This document shows, one piece after another, positions 54,729 to 63,949 of a DNA stretch of 64,000 nucleotides. The stretch covers positions 10,602,001-10,666,000 of the forward strand of contig NZ_CP073318.1 of the NCBI RefSeq assembly GCF_018263855.1, written 5' to 3'. The position numbers and the translations under genes were made by a program. The notes under the pieces were generated by a model. It had not been told where the DNA came from. It saw only the letters and a program-made list of their open reading frames with translations, and did not search any database. Positions within the stretch are counted from its first letter, which is position 1. Each line of letters starts with the position of its first letter. This DNA is from Kutzneria sp. CA-103260 (GTDB lineage Bacteria; Actinomycetota; Actinomycetes; Mycobacteriales; Pseudonocardiaceae).

Positions 54729-54903
54729 TCAACGGCAGCCCTGGCACGGCACGATCACCGACACCCCCGCGGCGGTGGTGGGACCCGACAACCGCATCGA
54801 TGTCGTCGCCCGTGGCTCCGACTACGGCCTGGCTCACTGGTGGTCGACGCAGGCCGATCCCGACAGCCACCAGGATTCCTGGGGCGGCAAGCTGGCCCAC
54901 TAG
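54729..54903 (+). pseudogene. Seventh propeller blade, out of frame with its gene
   Basis: Right after the propeller stop, the +1 frame continues the same pattern: NQRQPWHGTITDTPAAVVG, RIDVVARGSDYGLAHWW and SHQDSWGGKLAH, ending at 54903. With one base removed the gene would encode exactly seven blades, the number needed to close a propeller. Confidence 0.75.
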
Positions 54904-54907
54904 CTTG

Positions 54908-55438
54908 ATGCCGCCCAGCGCGGTGGTGTCTGCTGATCCGGTGGAGGACTGGAGATTCTGCCCCCGCTGCGGGAAGTCCCTGGTGTTGAGCGGCGAAGGC
55001 CCCGAGCGGCACGCCTCGTGCGGGGACTGCGGCTTCAGCAAGTACGACAATCCCTTGCCCACCACCATCGGCCTGATCTGCCGTGGCCGGTCGATGCTTC
55101 TGCTCCGCCGCGCCCAGCCACCGGCGGTCGGGGCGTGGGACACCGTCGGCGGTTTCCTCACCGCCGGCGAGACCGCGGAGCAGAACCTCGTCCGTGAGGC
55201 CCGGGAGGAGATCGGCTGCCCGGTCCTTGACCTCCGACCGGTGGGCACGTACGCCTCGGTCTACGGCGACACCGGCATGACGACCGTCGGCATCGCCTTC
55301 ACCTGCCGCATCCCCGACGAGGCCGTGATCACGTTGTCGGAGGAGAACACCGAGCACCGGTGGTTCGGCTGGGACGAGATCCCGGACCTGCCCTTCGCCG
55401 ACGTGGCGGCCGCGGTCCGGGATCTAGTCAGCCCTTGA
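54908..55438 (+). CDS. Nudix hydrolase with N-terminal zinc ribbon
   Basis: The 176-residue product begins with a zinc ribbon (FCPRCGKSLV and SCGDCGFSKYDNP), then the Nudix box starting GGFLTAGETAEQNLV and ending REAREEIGC, matching GX5EX7REUXEEXGU. The layout is that of a short NADH-pyrophosphatase-like enzyme (ribbon plus Nudix). Substrate unknown. ATG 54908 starts right after the propeller remnant; GTG codons at 54923 and 54926 are alternatives. The 3' end overlaps the convergent hydrolase by 11 bp. Confidence 0.88.
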   Translation: MPPSAVVSADPVEDWRFCPRCGKSLVLSGEGPERHASCGDCGFSKYDNPLPTTIGLICRGRSMLLLRRAQPPAVGAWDTVGGFLTAGETAEQNLVREAREEIGCPVLDLRPVGTYASVYGDTGMTTVGIAFTCRIPDEAVITLSEENTEHRWFGWDEIPDLPFADVAAAVRDLVSP

Positions 55439-56204
55439 AGAACTCGGTCAGGGCGGTGGCGATGGTGGCGGGTGGGAGGTCGTGGAAGCTGCCGTCGCGG
55501 GAGAGGTGGCGGCCGGCGGGGAGGGCGGCTGCGGTGGCAGCGGCGGCCTCCTGGAGCCAGGGGAAGGAGCCGGTGCTGCTGAGGACGAGGGCGGGGACGG
55601 AGATCCGGGAGAGGTGGTCGGGCAGGCGGTAGCCGGCCATGACGGCGTTGTCGTGCACGAGGGTGGGGGCGAGGGCGACCAGTTGGGGCCAGAAGGGGTC
55701 GGCCTTCATCTGGTCGACGACCTCGCGGGGCTGGCCGACGCCGTTGACCATGAAGTGGGCGACGGCGTCGTCGAAGCGGCCGGCCTCGGTGAGGCGGGCG
55801 AGGGTGGCGCCGTAGGCGGCGGTGATGGGCGGGTGGTCGGGTAGGCGGTACGGGGGCTCCATGCCGGAGACGCGCTGGATGGGCAGGCCGGAACCGGCGG
55901 CGAGGAAGGCGAGGGCGGCGCCGGAGGACATGCCGTGGACGAAAGCGCCGCCGACGGCGTCGAGGACGGCGGCGAGGTCCTCGAGTTCGCGGTCGACGGC
56001 GTAGGGCGCGGTGATGGTGCTGTCGCCCCGGCCCCGGCGGTCGTAGGCGACGACGGAGAACTCGGGGGCCAGCGCCTCGGCCAGGGGAGCAAAGGAGTGG
56101 CGGGTCATGAAGGCGCCGCCGACCAGCACAAGGGCGGGTCCCTGCCCGGCCAGCGAGTACGCGATCGAGGTGCCGTCCTTGGACGTGACTGTCTGCATGC
56201 CCAT
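55428..56204 (-). CDS. Alpha/beta hydrolase
   Basis: The 258-residue product has the alpha/beta hydrolase core with ALVLVGGAFMTRHSFAPLA, VVAYDRRGRGDS, the nucleophile elbow GMSSGAA (serine in G-x-S-x-G) and a C-terminal histidine in RDGSFHDLPP. Substrate is unknown. ATG 56204 was chosen for GGAGG 8 nt upstream; the frame extends ten codons further. Confidence 0.88.
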   Translation of the reverse strand: MGMQTVTSKDGTSIAYSLAGQGPALVLVGGAFMTRHSFAPLAEALAPEFSVVAYDRRGRGDSTITAPYAVDRELEDLAAVLDAVGGAFVHGMSSGAALAFLAAGSGLPIQRVSGMEPPYRLPDHPPITAAYGATLARLTEAGRFDDAVAHFMVNGVGQPREVVDQMKADPFWPQLVALAPTLVHDNAVMAGYRLPDHLSRISVPALVLSSTGSFPWLQEAAAATAAALPAGRHLSRDGSFHDLPPATIATALTEFFKG

Positions 56205-56359
56205 ACGTCGAACCTCCGGCCCGGAATGCGACAACCCGGATCCACGCTAGACTCGAACACCCGTTCTAAGCCAGCGTGTCGCGTGACCGGGTCGGCGGGT
56301 CGTCTGTGGCAGACTCCGCCCCTAGTCCGCGCCCGCCCCGACGAGAGGAAATACCGGCC

Positions 56360-56947
56360 ATGGGCCAGAAGGTTGTGCTGTTCTCGGACCTGAGCGGCAA
56401 GATCGTCGAGGACGGCGAGCTGGTGAAGGTCGTCGTCACCCAGCACCCGGCGCTGCTGGACGGCCCGGTGGAGATCGAGGCCGCCCCGGCCGAGCTGGCG
56501 GCCATCGAGGACAAGGGCATCGACGTGGTCAGCTTCGAGGTGCACGCCCCGGGCGAGGCGTCGCGCACGATGGTGATGCCGCTGGCCGAGTTCGACCGGC
56601 TGGCCACCGACGACCCGATGGACGTGGTGCTCAAGGCGGCCAAGAAGTCCTACGCCAAGCCGGCCCGGGCCAAGGCCACCGGCGAGCCGAAGATCAACTA
56701 CGGCAGCCTGGAGCACGCCGGCAAGCCGCACCGCGGCAAGGTCAACGACGCCGAGAAGCAGATCATCCGGGACCACTTCGACCAGGTGAACGAGCGGCTG
56801 GCCGCGGAGGACCTGCGGGTGATCGACCTGGGCGACGCCGAGATCGTCGCCCGGTACGGCCTGGAGGAGCTGGCCGCGGAGCGCTCGGGCGCCGTCAAGC
56901 CGGTCGAGGTTGCCGCCGCCGTCGACGAAACGGTGAACGAGGAGTGA
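56360..56947 (+). CDS. Unrecognised 195-residue protein upstream of pyk
   Basis: I do not recognise the family. The product starts with MGQKVVLFSDLSGKIVED, a beta-rich opening, and has a basic middle (KAAKKSYAKPARAKATGEPK) and a charged helical C-terminus (DAEKQIIRDHFDQVNERLAA). It looks soluble and possibly nucleic-acid binding because of the lysine-rich segment. ATG 56360 follows GAGG. The codon use is typical of the genome. It sits 119 bp before pyk on the same strand. Confidence 0.68.
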   Translation: MGQKVVLFSDLSGKIVEDGELVKVVVTQHPALLDGPVEIEAAPAELAAIEDKGIDVVSFEVHAPGEASRTMVMPLAEFDRLATDDPMDVVLKAAKKSYAKPARAKATGEPKINYGSLEHAGKPHRGKVNDAEKQIIRDHFDQVNERLAAEDLRVIDLGDAEIVARYGLEELAAERSGAVKPVEVAAAVDETVNEE

Positions 56948-57066
56948 TGAGGGCGTGACCGTGCGCTGAAAAAATCCGGGTTGCCGGGTCATTTCTAGGT
57001 GGTTGCCCAACATTACCGCCGGGTAGTTCGGGATCGGTCCAGTACGACGGTCTAAGCTGCTGGAAC

Positions 57067-58491
<1,425 letters not shown>

Positions 58492-58500
58492 GAGTGACCA

Positions 58501-59448
58501 TTGACTGAAGCGGCTCGCGCCGCGGCGGCCGACCCCGGAGCGACCCAAGCTCCGGGGTCGGTGCCGTTGACGCTCGACGGGGTGCCGCACGGGCAGCCGG
58601 TGCTCGACCGCCTGGTCGCGCTGCTGGACCTGGAGCGCATCGAGGAGAACATCTTCCGCGGCGTCAGCCCGGCCGACTCCCCGGTCCGGGTGTTCGGCGG
58701 CCAGGTCGCCGGCCAGGCGCTGGTGGCGGCCGGCCGCACCGTGCCGTCGGAGCGCAAGGTGCACTCCCTGCACGCCTACTTCATCCGGCCCGGCGACCCG
58801 CGCGTGCCGATCGTGTACGAGGTGGACCGCATTCGCGACGGCCGCTCGTTCACCACCCGCCGCGTGATCGCGGTGCAGCACGGCAAGGCGATCTTCTCGC
58901 TGTCGGCCTCGTTCCAGAAGATCGAGCCGGGCATGGACCACGCCGAGCCGATGCCCCAGGTGCCGGACCCGGAGTCGCTGCCCACGTTCGGCGAGCGGAT
59001 CGCCCAGCTGGGCGCGGACGCGGTGAAGCTGGGCCGGGAGCGGCAGCGCCCGATCGACCTGCGCTACGTCTCCGACCCGCCGTGGATCACCCGGGAGAAC
59101 GGCCCGCACGAGGCCCGCAACCAGGTCTGGATGCGGGCGGACGGCAAGCTGCCCGACGACGACCTGCTGCACGTCTGCGTGCTGGCCTACGCCTCGGACA
59201 TGACGCTGCTGGACTCGATCCTGGCCCGGCACGGCGTGTACTGGGGCACCGACCAGGTGCAGGGGGCCAGCCTGGACCACGCGATGTGGTTCCACCGCCC
59301 GTTTCGGGCCGACGAGTGGTTCCTCTACGACTGCACCTCGCCCAGCGCCTCCAACGCCCGGGGCCTGGCCACCGGCCACTTCTTCACCCGCGACGGCAAA
59401 CTCGTCGCCACCGTCGTCCAGGAAGGCCTCCTCCGAGTCCTCCCCTGA
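58501..59448 (+). CDS. tesB: Acyl-CoA thioesterase II (TesB family)
   Basis: TesB hydrolyses acyl-CoA to free acid and CoA. The 315-residue protein has two hot-dog domains: GVSPADSPVRVFGGQVAGQA and HSLHAYFIRPGDP in the first, YASDMTLLDS and SLDHAMWFHRPFRADEWFLY in the second. The start is TTG 58501, with AGGAG 7 nt upstream overlapping the pyk end; an ATG start in frame would be far inside the first domain. The gene starts 9 bp after pyk, so the two are probably co-transcribed. Confidence 0.92.
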   Translation: MTEAARAAAADPGATQAPGSVPLTLDGVPHGQPVLDRLVALLDLERIEENIFRGVSPADSPVRVFGGQVAGQALVAAGRTVPSERKVHSLHAYFIRPGDPRVPIVYEVDRIRDGRSFTTRRVIAVQHGKAIFSLSASFQKIEPGMDHAEPMPQVPDPESLPTFGERIAQLGADAVKLGRERQRPIDLRYVSDPPWITRENGPHEARNQVWMRADGKLPDDDLLHVCVLAYASDMTLLDSILARHGVYWGTDQVQGASLDHAMWFHRPFRADEWFLYDCTSPSASNARGLATGHFFTRDGKLVATVVQEGLLRVLP

Positions 59449-59452
59449 ACCC

Positions 59453-59527
59453 CGCGAGTCCCGCTCTCAGGCAACTGAATGTCGAGTTCGAAACTCGACA
59501 TATGGTTGCCCGAGAGCGGGACTCGCG
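59453..59527. repeat. 75-bp near-perfect hairpin between convergent tesB and uppP
   Basis: CGCGAGTCCCGCTCTC (59453-59468) pairs with 59512-59527, GGCAAC with GTTGCC inside it, and ATGTCGAGTT with AACTCGACAT around a 3-nt centre. Almost the whole 75 bp folds as one stem. It lies between two convergent stops and looks like both a two-way terminator and a mobile-type dispersed repeat. Confidence 0.75.
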
Positions 59528-59541
59528 AGTTTTGGCGGGTG

Positions 59542-60528
59542 TCAGTTGATGCCGGCGATGAGGAAGTAGGCCAGGGAGCCCAGGCCCGCGACCATGCAGT
59601 AGATGGCGAACGGGTTGAGGGTCTTGGTCTCGAAGTAGGAGGCCAGGAAGCGGGCCGAGACGTAGGCCGCGACGCCGGCGACCAGGCTGCCGACCAGGGC
59701 CGGGCCGAGCGAGCCGACGACCTCGGGGTGGAACAGCTCCGGCATCTTGAGCACGCCGGCGCCGAGGATGACCGGGGTGGCCAGCAGGAAGGCGAACCGG
59801 GCGGCGTCGTCGTGCCGCAGGCCGCGGGTCAGGCCGGCGACGATGGTGATGCCGGAGCGGCTGATGCCGGGCAGCAGGGCCAGCGCCTGCGCCCCGCCGA
59901 TCATCGCCGTCTCCTTCCACGTCAGCTTGGACAGCCGCCGCTCGGACGCCTCGTCGGCGGACAGCGGCTCGGCGGTGATGGCGTGCAGCGGGGCGGTGTC
60001 GCCGGGCGCGAACGCGGCGCTGGGGATGACCATCGTCTGGTCCGGGGACGCGTACTCCTCCGTGGACTTCCGCCGGCGCTGCAGGCGTTCCACGGCGAAC
60101 AGCACCAGGCCGTTCAACGCCAGGAACAGCGCGGTCGGCACCGGTTTGCCCAGCACGTTGCGGACCAGGCTGTCCAGCGCGATGCCGGCGATGCCGACCG
60201 GGATGGTGCCGACCACCAGCAGCCAGCCCAGCCGCTGCTCGGCGTTCTCGATCTTCCGGCTGACGATGGACGTCCACAGGCCGCGCACGATGCGCACCCA
60301 GTCCCGCCAGTAGAAGACGACCAGGGCCAGCGCGGTGGCCACGTGCATGGCCACCAGCACGGCCAGGTACGGCGTCTCCTTGCCGCTCAGGCTCAGGTCC
60401 TTGGCCCACTGGCCGCCGGCCAGCGCCGGTAGCAGCACGCTGTGTCCCAGGCTGGAGACCGGGAACAGCTCGCTCACCCCCTGGAGCAGCCCGACGGCGA
60501 TGGCCTCGACGTAGCTCAGGTCCGACAT
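59542..60528 (-). CDS. uppP: Undecaprenyl-diphosphatase UppP (BacA)
   Basis: UppP removes a phosphate from undecaprenyl diphosphate to recycle the cell-wall lipid carrier, and extra copies give bacitracin resistance. The 328-residue membrane protein has the family motifs LLQGVSELFPVSSLGHSVLL near the N-terminus and LPGISRSGITIVAGLTRG. About eight membrane segments are seen, with a polar loop in the middle. ATG 60528 follows GGAAGG. Confidence 0.95.
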   Translation of the reverse strand: MSDLSYVEAIAVGLLQGVSELFPVSSLGHSVLLPALAGGQWAKDLSLSGKETPYLAVLVAMHVATALALVVFYWRDWVRIVRGLWTSIVSRKIENAEQRLGWLLVVGTIPVGIAGIALDSLVRNVLGKPVPTALFLALNGLVLFAVERLQRRRKSTEEYASPDQTMVIPSAAFAPGDTAPLHAITAEPLSADEASERRLSKLTWKETAMIGGAQALALLPGISRSGITIVAGLTRGLRHDDAARFAFLLATPVILGAGVLKMPELFHPEVVGSLGPALVGSLVAGVAAYVSARFLASYFETKTLNPFAIYCMVAGLGSLAYFLIAGIN

Positions 60529-60596
60529 CAAATGCCTTCCGGGGGTGACTGCGGGGTTCAGCGGCACGGTAAGGGGTGCCGTGCGGAGTTCGGTGA

Positions 60597-60619
60597 ACCC
60601 TAGTTGAACACCCGGTGTT
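60597..60619 (-). promoter_or_regulatory. uppP promoter with AACACC-C-GGTGTT palindrome
   Basis: On the minus strand TAGGGT (60602-60597) fits a -10 box. The perfect palindrome AACACC-C-GGTGTT (60607-60619) lies in the spacer just upstream of it. A regulator bound there could act on the promoter. Confidence 0.4.
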
Positions 60620-60640
60620 TCGGGCCTACGGGGTTGAGCA

Positions 60641-61450
60641 TTACTTCTTGACCCCGACGCCCCCGTAGCCCGGCGGCAGCTTGGCCGGCACCTCCTGGTC
60701 GGCGTCGGGCCGCCACTGGTGCACCAGCACCACGCCCGGCTCCAGCAGGTCGAAGCCCTCGAACAGGGTCAGGATCTGCGGGCGGGTGCGCAGCACGACC
60801 GGGTTCGTGGTGTTCTGGTACACGGCCTTGAAGTCGGCCAGCATGCTGTTGCGGTTGTCCGGCTCCTCGGCGCCGATGTGGGACAGCGCCAGGTGGCTGC
60901 CGGCCGGCACGGCCTCCCGGTAGCCGGCGACGATCTCGGCCGGCCGGCTGCTGTCCGGCACGAAGTGCAGCACCGAGGCCATGATCAGGCCGACCGGCTC
61001 GGAGAAGTCGATCAGGTCCTTCACCTCGCGGCAGCCCAGCACGGCGTCCACGTCCCGCATGTCGGCCTGCACCACGGCGGCCAGCGGGTTGCTGCGCAGG
61101 ATGGCGCTGCTGTGCGCGACCGCGACCGGGTCGATGTCCACGTACACCACGCGGGTGGTGGGGTCCCGGCGCTGCGCGACGTCGTGCACGTTGCCCACGG
61201 TGGGGATGCCCGAGCCGAGGTCGAGCAGCTGCCGGATGCCGGAGTCGACGAGCAGCCGCACCGCCCGCCGCAGGAAGTCGCGGTTCCCCCTGGCGCCTTG
61301 GATCGTGTACGGCATCGCGGCGATGGCCCGCTCGGCGGCGTCCCGGTCGACCTCGAAGTTGTGGGTGCCGCCCAGGTAGTAGTCGTACATCCGGGCGGGA
61401 CTCGGCTTGGTGACGTCCATGGTCGCCGGCACCCAGTCAGGCAGCTCCAT
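60641..61450 (-). CDS. SAM-dependent methyltransferase, DUF574 (Methyltransf_19) family
   Basis: The 269-residue product has the family's N-terminus (PSPARMYDYYLGGTHNFEVD), SAM-binding LLDLGSGIPTVGNVHDVAQ, VVYVDIDPVAVAHS and ADMRDVDAVL. This group is abundant in actinomycetes; its substrates are unknown. ATG 61450 lies 8 nt after TAGGGT (61464-61459 on the minus strand), so it is probably leaderless. Confidence 0.92.
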   Translation of the reverse strand: MELPDWVPATMDVTKPSPARMYDYYLGGTHNFEVDRDAAERAIAAMPYTIQGARGNRDFLRRAVRLLVDSGIRQLLDLGSGIPTVGNVHDVAQRRDPTTRVVYVDIDPVAVAHSSAILRSNPLAAVVQADMRDVDAVLGCREVKDLIDFSEPVGLIMASVLHFVPDSSRPAEIVAGYREAVPAGSHLALSHIGAEEPDNRNSMLADFKAVYQNTTNPVVLRTRPQILTLFEGFDLLEPGVVLVHQWRPDADQEVPAKLPPGYGGVGVKK

Positions 61451-61467
61451 GTCGGCGAACCCTAGTG

Positions 61468-61776
61468 TCAGGCGGCGTGACCCGTCGAGGTCCAGGCGAC
61501 CACGAGCTCGTCCTTGCTCCCGAAGCGAACCAGGTGCCGCTCGACCACGTCGGCCAGCTGGGCCAGCGACTCGGCGTCGCCGGCGGTGACGGTGATGCGC
61601 AGGCCGTCGGCCTGGGCGTGCAGCAGGGCGGTGCCGAGGTCGAAGTGCAGCTCGCCCTCGTGCTCGGTCCACACGGTCTGGATCTTGTGGCCGAAGTGCT
61701 TGCAGAGCTGCACCAGGTAGCGGGAGGGCCGATCGGTCGCGACCAGCGCCTGCGTCGTGAATGATGAGCCTGTCAT
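61468..61776 (-). CDS. DUF2218-family protein
   Basis: The 102-residue product matches the DUF2218 layout: TDRPSRYLVQLCKHFGHKI at the start, FDLGTALLHAQADGLRIT in the middle, then VERHLVRFGSKDELVVAW. These small proteins are often near metal or stress genes; role unknown. ATG 61776 lies 6 nt after TAGCCT on the minus strand. It is divergent from the MarR gene, so both may be controlled together. Confidence 0.85.
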   Translation of the reverse strand: MTGSSFTTQALVATDRPSRYLVQLCKHFGHKIQTVWTEHEGELHFDLGTALLHAQADGLRITVTAGDAESLAQLADVVERHLVRFGSKDELVVAWTSTGHAA

Positions 61777-61823
61777 ATAATGAGGCTAGGTCAGTATTAA
61801 GGGTGCGGCAACGGGAGGTTCAC

Positions 61824-62267
61824 GTGACCGATGCCACCACCGCGCGCCTGGCGGATGCCCTGATGCATGTGGCAAAGCGCATCCGCGGCTGCTGGATGCA
61901 CCAGCTCGCGCCGCTCGGCCTCACCCCGGGCCAGGGCCGGGCCCTGGGCGTGATCGCCCGGGCCGGCGACGGGATCCGGATGGCCGACCTGGCCGGCAGG
62001 CTCGACATCGTGCCCCGCTCGGCCACCTCGGTGGTGGACGGGTTGGAGGAGCAGGGCCTGGTGCTGCGCCGGCCCGACCCCGGCGACCGCCGCTCCATGC
62101 TGGTCACTCTCACCGAGGCCGGCCGGCAGCTGGTCAGCCGTATCGACGAGGCCAAGCGGGGCGCCGCCGAGGAGATGTTCGGCACGCTGGACCCGGCCGA
62201 ACGCGAGCAGTTGCTGGCTGTGCTGCTGCGCCTGGACACGTCCGGGAAGCCCACGAGATCGATTTAG
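61824..62267 (+). CDS. MarR-family transcriptional regulator
   Basis: The 147-residue product has the MarR winged helix: LTPGQGRALGVIARAGDGIR, MADLAGRLDIVPRSATSVVD and the wing LRRPDPGDRRSMLVTLTEAG. GTG 61824 follows GGGAGG. A consensus-like -10 box TATAAT lies at 61776-61781. The divergent DUF2218 gene is the likely target, together with its own gene. Confidence 0.92.
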   Translation: MTDATTARLADALMHVAKRIRGCWMHQLAPLGLTPGQGRALGVIARAGDGIRMADLAGRLDIVPRSATSVVDGLEEQGLVLRRPDPGDRRSMLVTLTEAGRQLVSRIDEAKRGAAEEMFGTLDPAEREQLLAVLLRLDTSGKPTRSI

Positions 62268-62312
62268 CCGCCCCGGGTGGAACTTGCGCGCCGGGGCGGG
62301 CAGGCTGGGCCC

Positions 62313-63758
62313 ATGGCAACTGAAGAGAAGGCTCGGATCGGCGTCACGGGCCTGGCCGTGATGGGCAGCAACCTGGCTCGCAACCTCGCTCGTCACGGTT
62401 TCCGGGTCGCCGTGCACAACCGGTCGTCCGCGCGCACCAAGGCCTTGGTCGAGCAGCACGGCTCCGAGGGCGAGTTCGTGCCGGCCGAGACGACCGCCGA
62501 GTTCGTGGCGTCGCTGCAGAAGCCGCGCCAGGTGATCATCATGGTCAAGGCCGGCGGCCCCACCGACGCGGTGATCGACGAGCTGGCCGACCTGATGGAG
62601 CCCGGCGACATGATCGTCGACGGCGGCAACGCGCACTTCGCCGACACCCGCCGCCGGGAGAAGGCGCTGCGCGAGCGCGGGCTGCACTTCGTCGGCACCG
62701 GCATCTCCGGCGGCGAGGAGGGCGCGCTCAACGGGCCGAGCATCATGCCCGGTGGCTCGGCCGAGTCCTACCAGCACCTCGGCCCCGTGCTGGAGGCGAT
62801 CGCGGCGCAGGTCGACGGCGTGCCGTGCTGCACGCACGTCGGCGAGGACGGCGCCGGCCACTTCGTGAAGATGGTGCACAACGGCATCGAGTACGCCGAC
62901 ATGCAGCTCATCGCCGAGGCGTTCGACCTGCTGACCAACGTGGCCGGCATGACCCCCGCCGAGATCGCCGAGGTGTTCCGCGGCTGGAACACCGGCGACC
63001 TGGAGTCCTACCTGGTGGAGATCACCGCCGAGGTGCTCGGGCACGTCGACGCGGCCACCGGCAAGCCGTTCGTGGAGATCATCGCCGACCAGGCCGAGCA
63101 GAAGGGCACCGGCCGCTGGACCGTGCAGGAGGCCCTGGAGCTGGGCGTGCCGGTCACCGGCATCGCCGAGGCGGTGTTCGCCCGGTCCCTGTCCGGCCAC
63201 GTCGGCCAGCGAGCCGCCGCGCAGAAGGTGCTGCCCGGCCCGACGGCCAAGCCGGCGATCGCCGACCGCGACGCGTTCGTCGAGGACGTCCGGCAGGCGC
63301 TGTACGCCTCCAAGGTCGTGGCCTACGCCCAGGGCTTCGACGAGATCCGCACCGCCGCCGACACCTACGGCTGGCAGATCGACCTCGGCTCGATGGCCAC
63401 CATCTGGCGCGGCGGCTGCATCATCCGGGCCCGGTTCCTCAACCGGATCAAGGAGGCCTACGACAAGGACGGCAACCTGCCGTCGCTGCTGGTCGACGAG
63501 TACTTCGCGGACGCGGTGATCAAGGCGCAGGAGTCGTGGCGGCGGGTCGTCGTGGCGGCCACCGGCGCCGGCGTGCCGGCCCCGGGCTTCTCCTCGGCCC
63601 TGTCCTACTACGACGCGCTGCGGGCCGAGCGGCTGCCGGCGGCCCTGATCCAGGGCCTGCGGGACTTCTTCGGCGCGCACACCTACCGCCGGGTCGACCG
63701 GGGCGAGGCCAGCTTCCACACCCTGTGGAGCGGCGACCGCACCGAGCAGGACGCCTGA
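62313..63758 (+). CDS. gnd: 6-phosphogluconate dehydrogenase (decarboxylating)
   Basis: This enzyme oxidises 6-phosphogluconate to ribulose 5-phosphate and CO2, making NADPH in the pentose phosphate pathway. The 481-residue long-type protein has the dinucleotide motif GVTGLAVMGSNLARNLA, the NRSSARTKALV segment, IVDGGNAHFADTRRRE, GTGISGGEEGA and the catalytic lysine in GHFVKMVHNGIEYADMQ. ATG 62313 was chosen because CAGGCT lies 6 nt upstream and homologs start here; the frame is open 12 codons further. Confidence 0.96.
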   Translation: MATEEKARIGVTGLAVMGSNLARNLARHGFRVAVHNRSSARTKALVEQHGSEGEFVPAETTAEFVASLQKPRQVIIMVKAGGPTDAVIDELADLMEPGDMIVDGGNAHFADTRRREKALRERGLHFVGTGISGGEEGALNGPSIMPGGSAESYQHLGPVLEAIAAQVDGVPCCTHVGEDGAGHFVKMVHNGIEYADMQLIAEAFDLLTNVAGMTPAEIAEVFRGWNTGDLESYLVEITAEVLGHVDAATGKPFVEIIADQAEQKGTGRWTVQEALELGVPVTGIAEAVFARSLSGHVGQRAAAQKVLPGPTAKPAIADRDAFVEDVRQALYASKVVAYAQGFDEIRTAADTYGWQIDLGSMATIWRGGCIIRARFLNRIKEAYDKDGNLPSLLVDEYFADAVIKAQESWRRVVVAATGAGVPAPGFSSALSYYDALRAERLPAALIQGLRDFFGAHTYRRVDRGEASFHTLWSGDRTEQDA

Positions 63759-63774
63759 CCTTCCCGGCATCGAA

Positions 63775-63829
63775 CGTCATGAAGGGCCCCTTCCTCACGT
63801 TGAACGTCAGGATGGGGCCCTTCATGACG
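63775..63829. repeat. 16-bp inverted repeat after gnd
   Basis: CGTCATGAAGGGCCCC (63775-63790) pairs perfectly with 63814-63829 over a 23-nt loop. The octamer GAACGTCA occurs at 63772 and again at 63802. It lies 17 bp after gnd and could be a terminator or a dispersed repeat. Beyond it, up to about 63949, I see nothing identifiable. Confidence 0.6.
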
Positions 63830-63949
63830 AAGAATGCCCTTTCGGACATTGGTTCGGGGGGCGGTCAGCGCAACGCCGATGGGGCCGCCCGGACAGAAAA
63901 GCCGGTCATTTCCGCCCCGGTTTGCAACTTCGACCGGTGGTGTGCCGTC

